In this document: one piece after another, positions 1 through 8,349 of the stretch
How positions within the stretch are numbered: position 1 is the first letter of the stretch
Layout of the letters: each line of letters opens with the position of its first letter
Source: DASUAS01 sp963809795
GTDB lineage: Bacteria > Actinomycetota > Acidimicrobiia > IMCC26256 > DASPTH01
Direction: 5' to 3'
NCBI GenBank assembly: GCA_963809795.1
Contig: CAWELN010000026.1
Location: 1-64,000 of the forward strand
DNA length: 64,000 nt
Program-made: the position numbers and the translations under genes
Notes under the pieces: generated by a model
The model's input: the letters and a program-made list of their open reading frames with translations, nothing else
The model's database searches: none
What the model was told of the DNA's origin: nothing

Positions 1-241
1 CGTCGTCGCCGTGTTGGGCTGACTTTCTTCGCTCGATCAGCCAGTGGAGCTCGTGGGTGTCGGGGTGACGCCACTCGCGGATCCGGTACTCGAAACCCGG
101 GAGCAGCACGATCGGGATCGGATCCGGCGACGCCGGAGCGACCGCCCCCACGACGATCTTCGCGTCCACGGGGATAAACGGGGACTTGGCGGGGATCGGG
201 GCCGTCACGAGCTCCACCGGCTCTCCATAGGGGCGTGCCAT
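1..241 (-). CDS. Hypothetical protein, N-terminal 80 residues (runs off the left edge)
   Basis: Read on the minus strand from an ATG at 241, the frame stays open for 80 codons to the window edge. The protein begins MARPYGEPVEL and contains a Pro/Ala/Val-rich stretch (residues about 15-50), followed by a segment resembling a small beta-barrel wing (GFEYRIREWRH, near residues 53-63). No signal peptide or membrane segment is visible and no clear Shine-Dalgarno precedes the ATG. I do not recognise the family. The plus-strand reading of the same bases is Arg-rich and looks like a shadow. The gene is probably cargo of the accessory island. Confidence 0.45.
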   Translation of the reverse strand, partial: MARPYGEPVELVTAPIPAKSPFIPVDAKIVVGAVAPASPDPIPIVLLPGFEYRIREWRHPDTHELHWLIERRKSAQHGDD

Positions 242-530
242 CCGACGAAAAGTAGCAGGTTCGGGCCACGCAGCGTGTCATAGGACACGCTTAGTCGCTC
301 AATAGTGTTGGGTTGGAACTCACTGAACACCCTGAGCGTTACTCCATACGTGTCGGAAGTCGGTAGGACAGCCGGGCATCGACCCTCACCTCGGCGTGAT
401 GCCCGGCCCCATCTGGCTCGCCGCCGTCGCCGCGTTTCCTGCTCCCGGCCGCCGTGGCATTCATCGTCTACGAGATCGTGCGATCCCGCCGGGAGCAGTC
501 CACCAACCAACCCGAAACGGAGACCCAGCG

Positions 531-1165
531 ATGAATGACCAACTCCCAGAGCCCAAGGCCCCGAAGCAGCAGAGCGCACGCAAGAAGCTGATCATCGGCC
601 TCAGCATCACCGCCGTCGCCGCCATCGCCGTGATCGGCTCCGCCGCCAGCGGTAGCAGCGACAGCAAGTCCGCGGCCACGACGCACCACTCGTCCAGCTG
701 GACGCAGGACGGCAAGTCCCCCGCCACGTCCGCAGCGGACCAGACCCAGGCAGCCCCTGCGCCGCCGACGGATCCCCCGACAACTGTGCCGCCCACGACG
801 ACGGCTCCCGTCCGCCTCCGGCTCCGACGCTTCCTCCGCCTCCGCCCGCCCCGGTCGAGACGCCTGGGCAGTCCAACGCACGACGGAGTGCTGAGCAGTA
901 CCTGAGCATGGGCAACGGCTTCTCGCGAGCCGGTCGATCGAGCAACTCTCGTCTTCGTACGGTGAGGGCTTCTCGCTGGAAGATGCGACGTACGGGGTCG
1001 ACGCCACCCAGACCGACTGGAACGCCCAGGCGTGCCTGTCAGCCAAGGGGTACCTCAACATGGAGGCGTTTTGCACGAGGCCTCGTTGAACAGCTTTCGT
1101 CTTCGTACGGTGCAGGATTCACCCCGGACGAGGCCGAGTACGGCGTGACGTGCGCGGGCATTTGA
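531..1165 (+). pseudogene. Membrane-anchored protein with two Ltp repeats, frame-broken
   Basis: The ATG at 531 follows a GGAG box. Residues 1-18 are polar, about 22-42 form a membrane anchor (KKLIIGLSITAVAAIAVIG), then comes a Ser/Thr/Pro-rich stalk. After this stalk the frame changes near 809. A Pro-rich linker leads into a first Ltp-type repeat (SAEQYLS...GFSRAG), which shifts frame near 945 (IEQLSSSYGEGF) and again near 1075 (GLVEQLSSSYGAGF), ending at TGA 1163-1165. Ltp repeats (PF07553) occur in surface lipoproteins of actinobacteria and in phage superinfection-exclusion proteins. There is no lipobox here, so anchoring is by the helix. Three breaks in 600 bases indicate a pseudogene or poor sequence. 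Confidence 0.6.
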
Positions 1166-1167
1166 CC

Positions 1168-1773
1168 ATGCGCCATATCACCATCCTCGTCGCCGTCACC
1201 GTCATGGGGATCCTCATGACGGCGGCGGTGGCGACACCCGCCTTCGGGGTCAGCAAGGCCTCCGAGATCAAGAACGAAGCCGCCAGCATCGTCCAGTCCC
1301 TACCGACCGTGGTGATGAACGGCGAGCGTGCAGCCGACGCAGCCACGTATCGGCTCGCTGCTTCCGATCTGCGAACCCTCGCCCGCCAGGCGAAGCGTGC
1401 TCACCAACCTGCGCTCGCCCACCGCCTCGCCTCGATCGCCTCGGCGGTCTCCGCGACCGGCAACTGCTCCGGGGGATCGAGCCTGCTCTACCTGAACGAC
1501 CCGACCGGATTGCGCTACGTCAACGACAGCGACGCATGCGGAACCCCGTTCCAACAGATCCTCGATCGATCGGCCGTCGACCTGAGCGAGTCTCGTCATG
1601 AGCGAGGAGAGCCAAGGCCTGCTGTTCGACATCGTGGTCGGCTGGCTGGCAGGCAGCATCCTCGTCGGGCTGCTCCTCAGCAGCGTCATCGGAGAGAGCC
1701 CGCGGTGCTGATCGGCACCGGGCTCGGCATCTGGTTCATGCGCCGTCGCCGGGCCAAGGAAGACGCCGAATAA
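1168..1773 (+). CDS. Secreted/membrane protein of unknown function
   Basis: The ATG at 1168 lies three bases after the Ltp-gene stop, so the two are probably co-transcribed. Residues 1-28 are a typical signal peptide (MRHITILVAVTVMGILM, Ala-rich cleavage region). The mature part has two cysteine-containing segments (TGNCSGG, DACGTPF), suggesting a disulfide and an extracytoplasmic location. From about residue 145 the frame becomes Arg-rich, while a neighbouring frame encodes a membrane helix, so a frame change near 1590-1600 is likely. The natural stop may be the TGA overlapping the ATG at 1598. The last 20 codons (GTGLGIWFM then RRRR) again read as a membrane tail. Family not recognised. Confidence 0.5.
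   Translation: MRHITILVAVTVMGILMTAAVATPAFGVSKASEIKNEAASIVQSLPTVVMNGERAADAATYRLAASDLRTLARQAKRAHQPALAHRLASIASAVSATGNCSGGSSLLYLNDPTGLRYVNDSDACGTPFQQILDRSAVDLSESRHERGEPRPAVRHRGRLAGRQHPRRAAPQQRHRREPAVLIGTGLGIWFMRRRRAKEDAE
1598..1711 (+). CDS. Small hydrophobic protein (37 aa), alternative frame
   Basis: This 37-codon frame starts with an ATG inside TCATGA, a common stop/start overlap. It encodes one clear membrane helix (LFDIVVGWLAGSILVGLLL, residues 9-27). The following Arg-rich membrane tail at 1711-1770 lies in the other frame, so the original protein may have had two helices before a frame change near 1690-1710. It probably forms a pair with the secreted protein upstream. Function unknown. 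Confidence 0.3.
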   Translation: MSEESQGLLFDIVVGWLAGSILVGLLLSSVIGESPRC

Positions 1774-2279
1774 GGAGGCAGAGATGTGCGGGTTCGGAGT
1801 CGGTTTTAGCCGTCCTGGGGGCGGGGAGCACTGGGGTTACGAAAACCGCGGTACGGCGATGGTGTGCGGACCCGCGTCGGACGGCCGGGATCGCTGGCAC
1901 GCCGCTTGACGCGTGCGGAACGCGCGGGGTCTGTTCGCATTTGACGAACCTACGCGACCGACTTCTTGGGCGTCGGTCATCTGGGCCTTGAACAGCGACT
2001 GATTCGCGTCGAGCATCCGTTCCGCAACCTGAGCGAAGCACCTACCCGGCCGATTTCTCGTGCGAGGTCGTCGTTGTGCTGCGCCCCCGCGGAAGTGCGC
2101 CCGAGCGACGCTCCTATGTGTTGTCAAGGGTCGACGCCGAGGTGCTGGCAGACCAGTGATCGGCCACTCGCGAGGGCAGACTCTTATTAGGCCATGCGGT
2201 TCGGCGTCGGTGACGGTGACGGGACGGCAGGTCGCTGAAGGACAACCCGGAGGGTGTCACGGCAATCTTGGGCCAGGTC
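1774..2279 (+). other. 506-bp stretch with no convincing gene
   Basis: No frame here has a start, ribosome-binding site and protein-like composition together. The best candidate is a helical-looking minus-strand fragment at about 1940-2030 (VAERMLDANQSLFKAQMTDA), which could be the remnant of a lost gene, but it is interrupted on both sides by Arg-rich sequence. I see no strong hairpin or repeat. Confidence 0.4.
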
Positions 2280-3346
2280 CTTCACCGCGACCCGATCTGG
2301 TCGGTTGCGGTCAGGCGGAAGCTGCTGGAAGATCTCGCGGGCGACGTAGCGCTCGAGGGACCGGATGGTCGGGTTCGGTGCGACCTTCGGCGAGGCGGCG
2401 TTGCATGTAGGCGACGGTTCGCGGTTCGCCTTGGCCTAACCGGGTGAGCACGATCCGCCAGGCGCGTCGTTTCGCTTGACGGTTCCCGCCGAGTTGAGGC
2501 GACGACGCGTGTTGGTTTGCCGGAGCCGGCGGGATGGGTGCGACACCGCAAGGTGCGCCCAGCGGCTTGGTTGCGGATGCGGTGCCGCGTTGTCACCGGC
2601 CGCGACCAACAGGATCGCGGCGGTGTCGACACCGACCCCGTAGACCTCAGGCAGCTGAGCACACGGTCGTTCGCACGAGCCACTCGAGTTGGCGATCGAG
2701 AGCAGCGGTTCGGCGTTGGTCGTCTGCACGCGGCGGGCAGACGTGACTCATCGCGGGTTCTGGTGGCATGACCGATCGACTTGCCCGCCCGAGGTCGAAG
2801 GGCAGCGGCTCGGCTCACCACGCTTTGGTGGTATTCCTGCCGGGGCTGGACCGCGCCAGGTCGTCCGGTGCGGTGATCGCGAAGATGACGGAGCTTCGGC
2901 CTGTCGTTCCTGATCCGGATCGACCTCGCCAAGCGTTTCGCCACCAGCACACGCGGATCCCCTCGACGGGACCCGTGCCGCTTTTCGCGTGACCAGCGCA
3001 CGACCCCGAGATGCCGCCGCTCGGCTTCGACGCGTCGAGCTCGTCCGACTTGCCATTGCGTCGCCGTTCTTGGCGGTTCGGGCGATCAACCTGACCACCG
3101 CCACCCGACCACGGCGAGGTCGCGTGCCAGGCCTTCGCCGTAGGTGCCAGTGCCTTTCACCCCGACTCGCTCGAGCATCCCGAAGGAGCCAAGCCAGCCC
3201 GACGACTCGTGACAGCCATCCGGCGTCGTCGCGAACGACTGCACTCCCAACAAGGCGCCGTTGAGATCGACCGCAGCCGCAACATGCACATCGAGGTGCG
3301 TGTCAACACCACCGACGATCGGACGCGAGGTCTCTACGATGGTCAT
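2280..3346 (-). pseudogene. IS110-family transposase relic
   Basis: The minus-strand frame starts at ATG 3346 with MTIVETSRPIVGGVDTHLDV, the IS110 DEDD domain entry (first Asp in GVDTH). The next catalytic block reads GVKGTGTYG, where the family has GVEG: the acidic residue is now Lys. Further on, the C-terminal Transposase_20 part is recognisable in another frame (VGVDTAAILLVAAGDN, about 2590-2660), followed by scrambled RHRLN- and AYV-type motifs towards 2290. At least three frame changes separate these pieces. The element is dead. IS110 elements lack normal terminal inverted repeats and I cannot set the ends. Confidence 0.75.
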
Positions 3347-3656
3347 CGCCGTCCCTTCTCTCGTTGAACAGGTCAAGGGGTGGCACGCACGTCCCGGGAA
3401 GGAGACCGTGGACGAGCAGGCTGTTGGCGCAGCCAGCTCGATCACCCTCCGGAACGGGGCGTGCCTCGTTCGGAAGCCGAGCAACCTACCCACCGTCAAC
3501 ACCACCACGGTGGACCCACCTCGTTGCCGTCAGCATTCTCACTGGGCAATCTGGCGCGCTGGGATAGTCAGCAGAATCTGACCTGGACGCTGTTCCGCAA
3601 GCTTGGCGAGTTGTGGACACTCGGGGATATGGGCGACCGACCAGAATTAGGGACTG
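3347..3656 (+). other. 310-bp non-coding stretch
   Basis: This interval lies between the IS110 relic start and the PH-like membrane gene. It is less GC-rich in places than the core genome. It probably includes the IS110 left end, which in that family carries the bridge-RNA and promoter region, but I cannot assign a structure. No gene is supported. Confidence 0.35.
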
Positions 3657-4064
3657 GTGGAGGGCGTCGTCACATACAGGGGCGGCTGGACGTTTGTCTT
3701 GCAGAGCGTCTGTGTGATCGTCTTCGCCGGGATCGCAGTGGTCGCTCGAAGCTTCACTGGCTTTGTGCTCTGCGGGGGATTGGCCGTATTCATGGGGGCC
3801 TTGGCCTCGTCTCATTGTCGCCGGGTTGAGTTGCACGCCGATGGCGCACTGATCGTCCGCTATTTCGTGCGACGACCGGTGGTAACACGAGCGGACGCGG
3901 TTCGCAGAATCGAGCGCGACAACGAAGATGGCGAGTGGACTATCACCTTTGAGCGCGGCAAGTTCAGACTGTCGTCGAATCGGAGCGCGAGGTGGCTCGT
4001 TCATGCGCTCGTTCGTCAGAATCCGAGGATCCGGCTGTCGGGCTACACCATCCCCCCGATCTAG
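3657..4064 (+). CDS. Small membrane protein with PH-like domain
   Basis: The start is GTG at 3657 with an AGGGA-type box just upstream. The 135-residue product has two closely spaced membrane helices (about residues 12-30 and 33-50, a hairpin). It then has a soluble beta-rich part with alternating charged and hydrophobic residues (VELHADGALIVRYF, then WTITFERGKFRLSSNRSARWLV). This arrangement matches bacterial PH-like (bPH) membrane proteins, whose role is mostly unknown. Base composition is less GC-rich than neighbouring core genes, in keeping with an acquired gene. The TAG stop at 4062-4064 is directly followed by the left end of the IS481-type relic. Confidence 0.55.
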   Translation: MEGVVTYRGGWTFVLQSVCVIVFAGIAVVARSFTGFVLCGGLAVFMGALASSHCRRVELHADGALIVRYFVRRPVVTRADAVRRIERDNEDGEWTITFERGKFRLSSNRSARWLVHALVRQNPRIRLSGYTIPPI

Positions 4065-4065
4065 G

Positions 4066-5184
4066 TCTTCCAGTTCACGAGTTGAGGTTGCAGGTCCACC
4101 ATTTGGTGGCCACGGCGATGGACTCTTTGGTTCCTTCCACAGAGCCAGAGGAGCCCATCACCGTGACCCCGGATCAGATCATCTATCACCGGCGTGTGCG
4201 TGTCATGGAACATGCCCGGGAACGAGCGTGTCGGAGGCGTGTCGCACGTTCGGGGTGAGCCGCACGACGTTCTATCGGTGGCAACGCCGGGTCGAGACTG
4301 GCGGTCTCGAGGCGTTGATGCCCAAAGGCCGTCGACCGCCGGCGATGCCGAATCAGACCCCGGCGTGGGTGGTCGATGAACTCCTCGCGGAGGCGGTGGT
4401 GCGCCCGACGTTGGGAGCTCGTCGTTACGCCGACGACTGGGCCGCGAGGGTTCGAGATCTCGGCGAGTGGGGTGCAGAAGATCCTGGGTCGTCACGAGCT
4501 CGGCCGGCGTCGTCAACGCGTCGGGGCGCTCGCCCAGTTGACTGCCGCGACCACCGGTCTGCTCACCGACGACGCTCGAGACGGCCCGTTCGGGTTCTGT
4601 CACTTCGCGGCCCGTCCTGGTGACCTGGTCGCCCTGGACAGCTTCTACATCGGGAACCTCAAAGGGGTCGGGAAGGTCTGGCAACTCACCGCGGTCGACA
4701 CCGCGACCCGTTGGGCGATCTGCGACGTGTTTCTCGGACCGTCGAACACCGAGATCGCGACACGGTTCCTCGACCGCGTCCGCCGCAAGCTCCGTCGCCT
4801 CGGTGTCACCGTCACCGGGGTGCTTTCCGACAACGGGCCCGAGTTCAGCGCGCCCTTCGACACGCATCTCGACAAGCTCGAGATCACCCACCACCGGACC
4901 CCGCCACGGTCGCCGAACTACAACGCGGTGTGCGAACGGTTCCAAGGCACCGCGCTGCAGGAGTGCTGGCGGCCGCGTTCCACCGACGACGCTTCGATCG
5001 TCTCGGCCAACTCCGCGGCCGAGATCGACACCTGGCGTCGTCGACTACAACAACCACCGACCCAACCACAGCGACTTCATGCCGGCAGAACACCACAACA
5101 CGTCCTCGACGAACACCGCACAAGCGAGCATCATGACCACAACCCACAGGGTCCATCTGTCACCTCGACCCGTGAACCGGAAGC
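4066..5184 (+). mobile_element. IS481-type insertion sequence relic with matching ends
   Basis: The left end at about 4067 (CTTCCAGTTCACGAGTTGAGG) and the right end read in reverse from 5183 (CTTCCGGTTCACGGGTCGAGG) form imperfect inverted repeats that agree at about 17 of 20 positions. They enclose a broken DDE transposase. The length of about 1.1 kb fits the IS481/IS3-like integrase group. I could not identify a target duplication. The ends are conserved, so it could perhaps be mobilised by a related transposase, but it cannot move by itself. Confidence 0.65.
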
Positions 5185-5189
5185 TCTAG
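4163..5189 (+). pseudogene. IS481-family transposase, frame-broken
   Basis: A GTG at 4163 behind AGAGGAG starts VTPDQIIYHRRVRVMEHARE. The frame then changes near 4218 to a helix-turn-helix (SEACRTFGVSRTTFYRW), changes again near 4450 into the linker and rve integrase core, and twice more near 5037 and 5090. The integrase core carries the expected catalytic residues: Asp in VALDSF, Asp in LSDNGPEF and Glu in VCERFQGT. So the catalytic triad is coded but no intact protein can be made. The protein would bind the terminal repeats at 4067 and 5183. Confidence 0.75.
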
Positions 5190-5525
5190 CTGAAGGTGAG
5201 GTGTCTCCGAAGAAGACGACCGGCATGGCTGGCTCCGCAAGCGGTGTGCCGCCAGAACTGCCGATCTGTGCTGTACGGGGCCGGGCCGAAGCGGGGTCCG
5301 GCGACGTCCGGACAGAGCGCTAGTTGGGTCCGCCGGCGGCTGGCAGATCGGCTCCCGTCATCTCTACGACGAAGACCGCTACGGCGAAGGCCGGAAGCAG
5401 CAGACCAAGCGTGGAGAGCACCTGCGACGCTGAACGTTCTACTCGGCGGGGATCTCGATTCGCTCGACGAAGTTCGCGAGCGCGGCACCGTGGATCCTGC
5501 GAGCCAGTCCGGTCTGTCGAGATAC
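5185..5525 (+). other. 341-bp stretch without an intact gene
   Basis: One plus-strand reading ends as a plausible protein tail (GWQIGSRHLYDEDRYGEG, about 5340-5400) before a TGA. This may be the 3' remnant of a gene cut off by the upstream IS relic. Its 5' part is missing. No function is assigned. The region otherwise leads into the control site of the excisionase-like gene. Confidence 0.35.
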
Positions 5526-5578
5526 TGCGTGCATTCGTACGCAGACCACGATACGATGACTGCGTACATTCGAACGCA
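5526..5578 (+). promoter_or_regulatory. Two 18-bp palindromes around a -10-like box
   Basis: TGCGTGCATTCGTACGCA (5526-5543) and TGCGTACATTCGAACGCA (5561-5578) are imperfect palindromes with TGCGT...ACGCA arms. They agree at 16 of 18 positions and start 35 bp apart. A TACGAT -10-like hexamer (5552-5557) lies between them, and the second copy ends on the A of the ATG at 5578. The layout suggests an operator that can block both promoter and translation start, or recombinase/excisionase arm sites. Confidence 0.55.
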
Positions 5579-5835
5579 TGCCCTCTGAGGAATCTTTCGC
5601 AGATAGCGTCGGCCGCTCGATGGGACGCAAAGTGGACGTGGATCAGCTCGTAGGAGCCAGAGAGATCGCCAACCGCCTCGGCGTGCGACGCTCAGGCGTC
5701 GTGCACGACTGGCACCACCGACACCCCGAGTTCCCGGAACCGGTCACGCAGCTCGAGAAGGCCCTGGTCTGGTACTGGCCTGATGTCGAGCGGTGGGCGC
5801 GGAAGACGGGTCGCTACCCGAAGCCGGCGAACTAG
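5578..5835 (+). CDS. Excisionase-like DNA-binding protein (AlpA/MerR-type helix-turn-helix)
   Basis: The 85-residue protein starts at ATG 5578. Residues about 21-70 form a winged-helix DNA-binding fold of the AlpA/Xis type: a short helix pair (VGAREIANRLGVRRSGVVHDW), an HRHPEFPEP wing and a C-terminal helix with a typical VWYWPDVERWAR motif. It directly precedes a tyrosine recombinase gene, the usual position of recombination directionality factors in integrated actinobacterial elements. It overlaps the second 18-bp palindrome, so autoregulation is likely. Unlike its neighbour it is intact. A transcription regulator of the element is the alternative. Confidence 0.65.
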   Translation: MPSEESFADSVGRSMGRKVDVDQLVGAREIANRLGVRRSGVVHDWHHRHPEFPEPVTQLEKALVWYWPDVERWARKTGRYPKPAN

Positions 5836-5844
5836 GAGACTGTT

Positions 5845-7017
5845 GTCGCATCGATCGATCGACGTAAGACCAAGGCCGGCGAGAACGTGCCGGGAGGTCC
5901 GCTACCGGACACCAGACGGCACAGAGCGCTCGAAGACGTTCGCCATCAAGAAGAGGGCAGAGACCTACGCCGCCATCGTGGAAGCCGACAAGGCGCGCGG
6001 CGTGTGGATCGATCCGTGGAACCAGGAGCCTCACCTTCCGCGGCGTCTCCGACCGGTGGCTGGCGTCGAATCCGACGAAACGACCGACGACACAGGCAAC
6101 CGACGAGATCATGCTCCGGGTGCACATCGTCCCGACCTTCGGAGACAGACGAGTCGGCGGGATCACACGCGCCGACGTGCAGGCGCTCGTGAACACCTGG
6201 GCTGAGAACGCCGCTCCCCGCACCGTCCGACGCCGGTTCGGTGTGCTCTCGTCGGTGTTCATCTTCGCGGCCGAGTCCGATTGGGTCGGCCGCTCCCCCG
6301 CCCGCGGGCGAAGCTCCCCGCGATCACCTCAACTCGCTCACAGAACCTCGAGCCCGCCCAGGTCGCGGCGATTGCGGACGCCACCGCCCTCGAGTACCGC
6401 CCGATGATCTGGCTCGGAGCGATGCTCGGCCTGCGCTGGTCTGAGGTCGCAGGGCTACGCGTCGGACGCCTGGACGTCCTCAGACGATCCCTAGCCGTCG
6501 TTGAGGCTGTGACCAGAGACGCCAAGGGCCGCCCCGTGTTCACCGCTCCGAAGTCGACGGCTGGCACACGGACCCTCTCGATGCCTCAGGCGCTCGCCGA
6601 GATGGTCGCCGAGCACCTGACCAGGCTCGGGACGACCGCAGCAGACCCCGACGAGCTGGTGTTCCCCGCACCCGAGGGCGGCCCACTTCGGTACACGAAC
6701 TGACGCAAACGGATCTGGCAGCCCGTGTGCATCGCCGCCGGCGCCGGGAAGCTCATCGAGGACCAGGCGACGAAGAAAGAGCGCTACGAAGGTGCGGGCT
6801 TCCACGATCTCCGCCGCTCAATGCAACCGGACTCGTCCTCGCGCGACTCATCTGAAGACCGCGCGAGACCCGTCTCGGGCACTCCGACTCCGCGCTCGAT
6901 GCCGCTGTCTACGCGGAGGCTTCGAGCGCCGCGGACAAGGACGCCGCGGAGGCTCTCGGAGCCCATTTTCGACCCCTTCGGCGGGATGCTCGCGGGATCG
7001 AAGGCACTGCAACCTGA
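5845..7017 (+). pseudogene. Tyrosine recombinase (phage-type integrase), degraded
   Basis: Reading the best frames in order gives a full integrase: an Arm-type N-terminus (VRYRTPDGTERSKTFAIKK), a SAM-like core-binding domain (VQALVNTWAENAAPRTVRRR) and a catalytic domain. Catalytic Arg lies in MLGLRWSE, the His-x-x-Arg box is HDLRRS, the second His is in RLGHSDSAL and the nucleophile Tyr in AAVYAEAS. Frames change near 5885, 6030, 6305, 6810 and 6860. A TGA at 6701-6703 stands where Trp is expected, so decay is genuine. The expected start codon position reads GTC (5845). It lies next to tRNA-Ala, the likely former attachment site. Confidence 0.75.
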
Positions 7018-7056
7018 GCCCGATCCGGACGCGACGTCGCTGACCTGCGCTTTTGG

Positions 7057-7071
7057 GAGTGGAGGTGATGG
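7057..7071 (+). repeat. Left copy of 15-bp target duplication
   Basis: GAGTGGAGGTGATGG occurs here and again at 8335-8349, flanking the intact IS481 element exactly. Twelve of its bases are the last twelve of the tRNA-Ala gene, so this copy is the orphaned tRNA end left on the far side of the insertion. Confidence 0.75.
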
Positions 7072-8334
7072 TCTGAGGTCCCAGGGTTTGTGGGACAGCA
7101 TGTCTCAGGGTTTCTGGGACACCTGATGGTGAGGTGTCCCGATGGATCTCGCGCTCTACGCGGTGAACGCGGTGCTGGTCGAGGGTCGCTCAGTCCGCGA
7201 GGTGGCGGCCGCGACGGGCCGATCGAAGTCATGGGTGCACCGTCACGTCATGCTGTTCCGTGCCGGCGGGCAAGCCGCGCTCGCACCAGCGAAACGTGGC
7301 CCGAAAGTGGCCATGAACCAGACGCCTGTGTCACTGGAAGACACGATCGTCTCGCTGCGCAAACACCTCGGGGAGCTCGGCCTCGATGCCGGCGCCTCGA
7401 CGATCGCCTACCACCTCCGCGTCGACGGTCTGACCCCTCCAGCACGGGCGACGATCCACCGGATCCTGGTCCGGCGAGGGTTCGTCACTCCCCAACCCCA
7501 GAAACGTCCACGTTCGAGCTGGCAACGTTTCGAAGCAGCGCTCCCCAACGAGTGCTGGCAGTCCGACATGACGCACTGGCATCTCGACGACGATGTCCAC
7601 TGCGAGATCATCAACTTCATCGACGACTACAGCCGAGCCGTACTCGCCTCCGTCGCCGTCACCACCGCCACCGCCACTGACGTCGTGCGCGTCTTCTTCA
7701 ATGCAGCCGCCACCTACGGCCTCCCCCAAAGCGTGCTCAGCGACAACGGCGCCATCTACACCGCCGCGTACCGCGGCGCAGCCACCGGCCTCGAGATCGA
7801 ACTCGCCGCGCTCGGCGTCACCTTCAAACACGGCAAGCCCTACCACCCCCAAACCCAAGGCAAGATCGAGCGTTACCACCGCACCCTCAAGACCTACCTC
7901 CGGCGCCGGCCACCCGCCCGGAACCTGAGCGCACTCCAAACCCAACTCGACCGCTTCGTGCACCTCTACAACGAAGAACGACCCCACCAAGCACGAGGCT
8001 GCCCACCCATGCACGCCTGGCGCACCCTCGACAAAGCCACACCAATCATCGAAGGCCAACCGATCCTTGCGAACACCAAAGTCCGCCACGACAAAGTCGA
8101 CACCACCGGCTGCGTCACCCTCCGCCACCGCTCCCGCCTTCACCACATCGGGATCGGCAGAACTCACCGCGGTCGACGAGTACTCATCCTCGTCTGCGAC
8201 CTCGACATCCGAGTCATCGCCGCCGACGGCGAACAACTCCGACACCTCACCCTCGACCCAACCCGCGACTACCAAGCCCGCTCGAGGGATACCGTCTGAG
8301 GGTTCGTCTGTCCCAGAAACTCCGAGACAGAACA
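7072..8334 (+). mobile_element. Intact IS481-family insertion sequence (1263 bp)
   Basis: The element is bounded by the 15-bp direct repeats at 7057-7071 and 8335-8349. Its ends are imperfect inverted repeats: from each edge the motif GGGACAG is reached at exactly base 27, preceded by GTTT. A second, closer copy of the terminal motif sits inside the left end (7101-7121, TGTCTCAGGGTTTCTGGG); the right-end counterpart at 8309-8329 matches it at 19 of 21 positions. One gene fills the inside. Size, single-frame transposase and long target duplication fit IS481. It separates the dead integrase from the tRNA. Confidence 0.8.
7142..8299 (+). CDS. IS481-family transposase
   Basis: A 385-residue DDE transposase, complete. 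Residues about 1-60 hold a helix-turn-helix (SVREVAAATGRSKSWVHRHV) and about 65-125 a second DNA-binding region. The rve integrase core starts near 130, with Asp in QSDMTHW, Asp in LSDNGAIY and Glu in GKIERYHRTLK. The C-terminal end is a small beta domain typical of this family. It catalyses cut-and-paste of the surrounding element by binding its inverted repeats. The start ATG follows GAGGTGTCCCG. No damage is seen, so the element may be active. Confidence 0.9.
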   Translation: MDLALYAVNAVLVEGRSVREVAAATGRSKSWVHRHVMLFRAGGQAALAPAKRGPKVAMNQTPVSLEDTIVSLRKHLGELGLDAGASTIAYHLRVDGLTPPARATIHRILVRRGFVTPQPQKRPRSSWQRFEAALPNECWQSDMTHWHLDDDVHCEIINFIDDYSRAVLASVAVTTATATDVVRVFFNAAATYGLPQSVLSDNGAIYTAAYRGAATGLEIELAALGVTFKHGKPYHPQTQGKIERYHRTLKTYLRRRPPARNLSALQTQLDRFVHLYNEERPHQARGCPPMHAWRTLDKATPIIEGQPILANTKVRHDKVDTTGCVTLRHRSRLHHIGIGRTHRGRRVLILVCDLDIRVIAADGEQLRHLTLDPTRDYQARSRDTV

Positions 8335-8349
8335 GAGTGGAGGTGATGG
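8335..8349 (+). repeat. Right copy of 15-bp target duplication
   Basis: Identical to 7057-7071 and directly adjoining the IS481 right end. It contains the 3'-terminal 12 bases of tRNA-Ala, so the tRNA gene was rebuilt by the duplication. Confidence 0.75.

Noticed and set aside
461..1076. Minus-strand open frames opposite the Ltp-repeat gene
   Set aside because: Low-complexity Arg/Gly/Ser composition and no starts with ribosome-binding sites; the plus strand shows recognisable Ltp repeats.
2748..3104. Independent small protein genes on the minus strand at 2282-3104
   Set aside because: They are alternate-frame pieces of the IS110 transposase relic.
7057..8349. The 15-bp repeat as phage attachment core (attL/attR)
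   Set aside because: It flanks the IS481 exactly, not the integrase element, and the integrase lies outside the repeat pair; target duplication is simpler. Lower-probability alternative.
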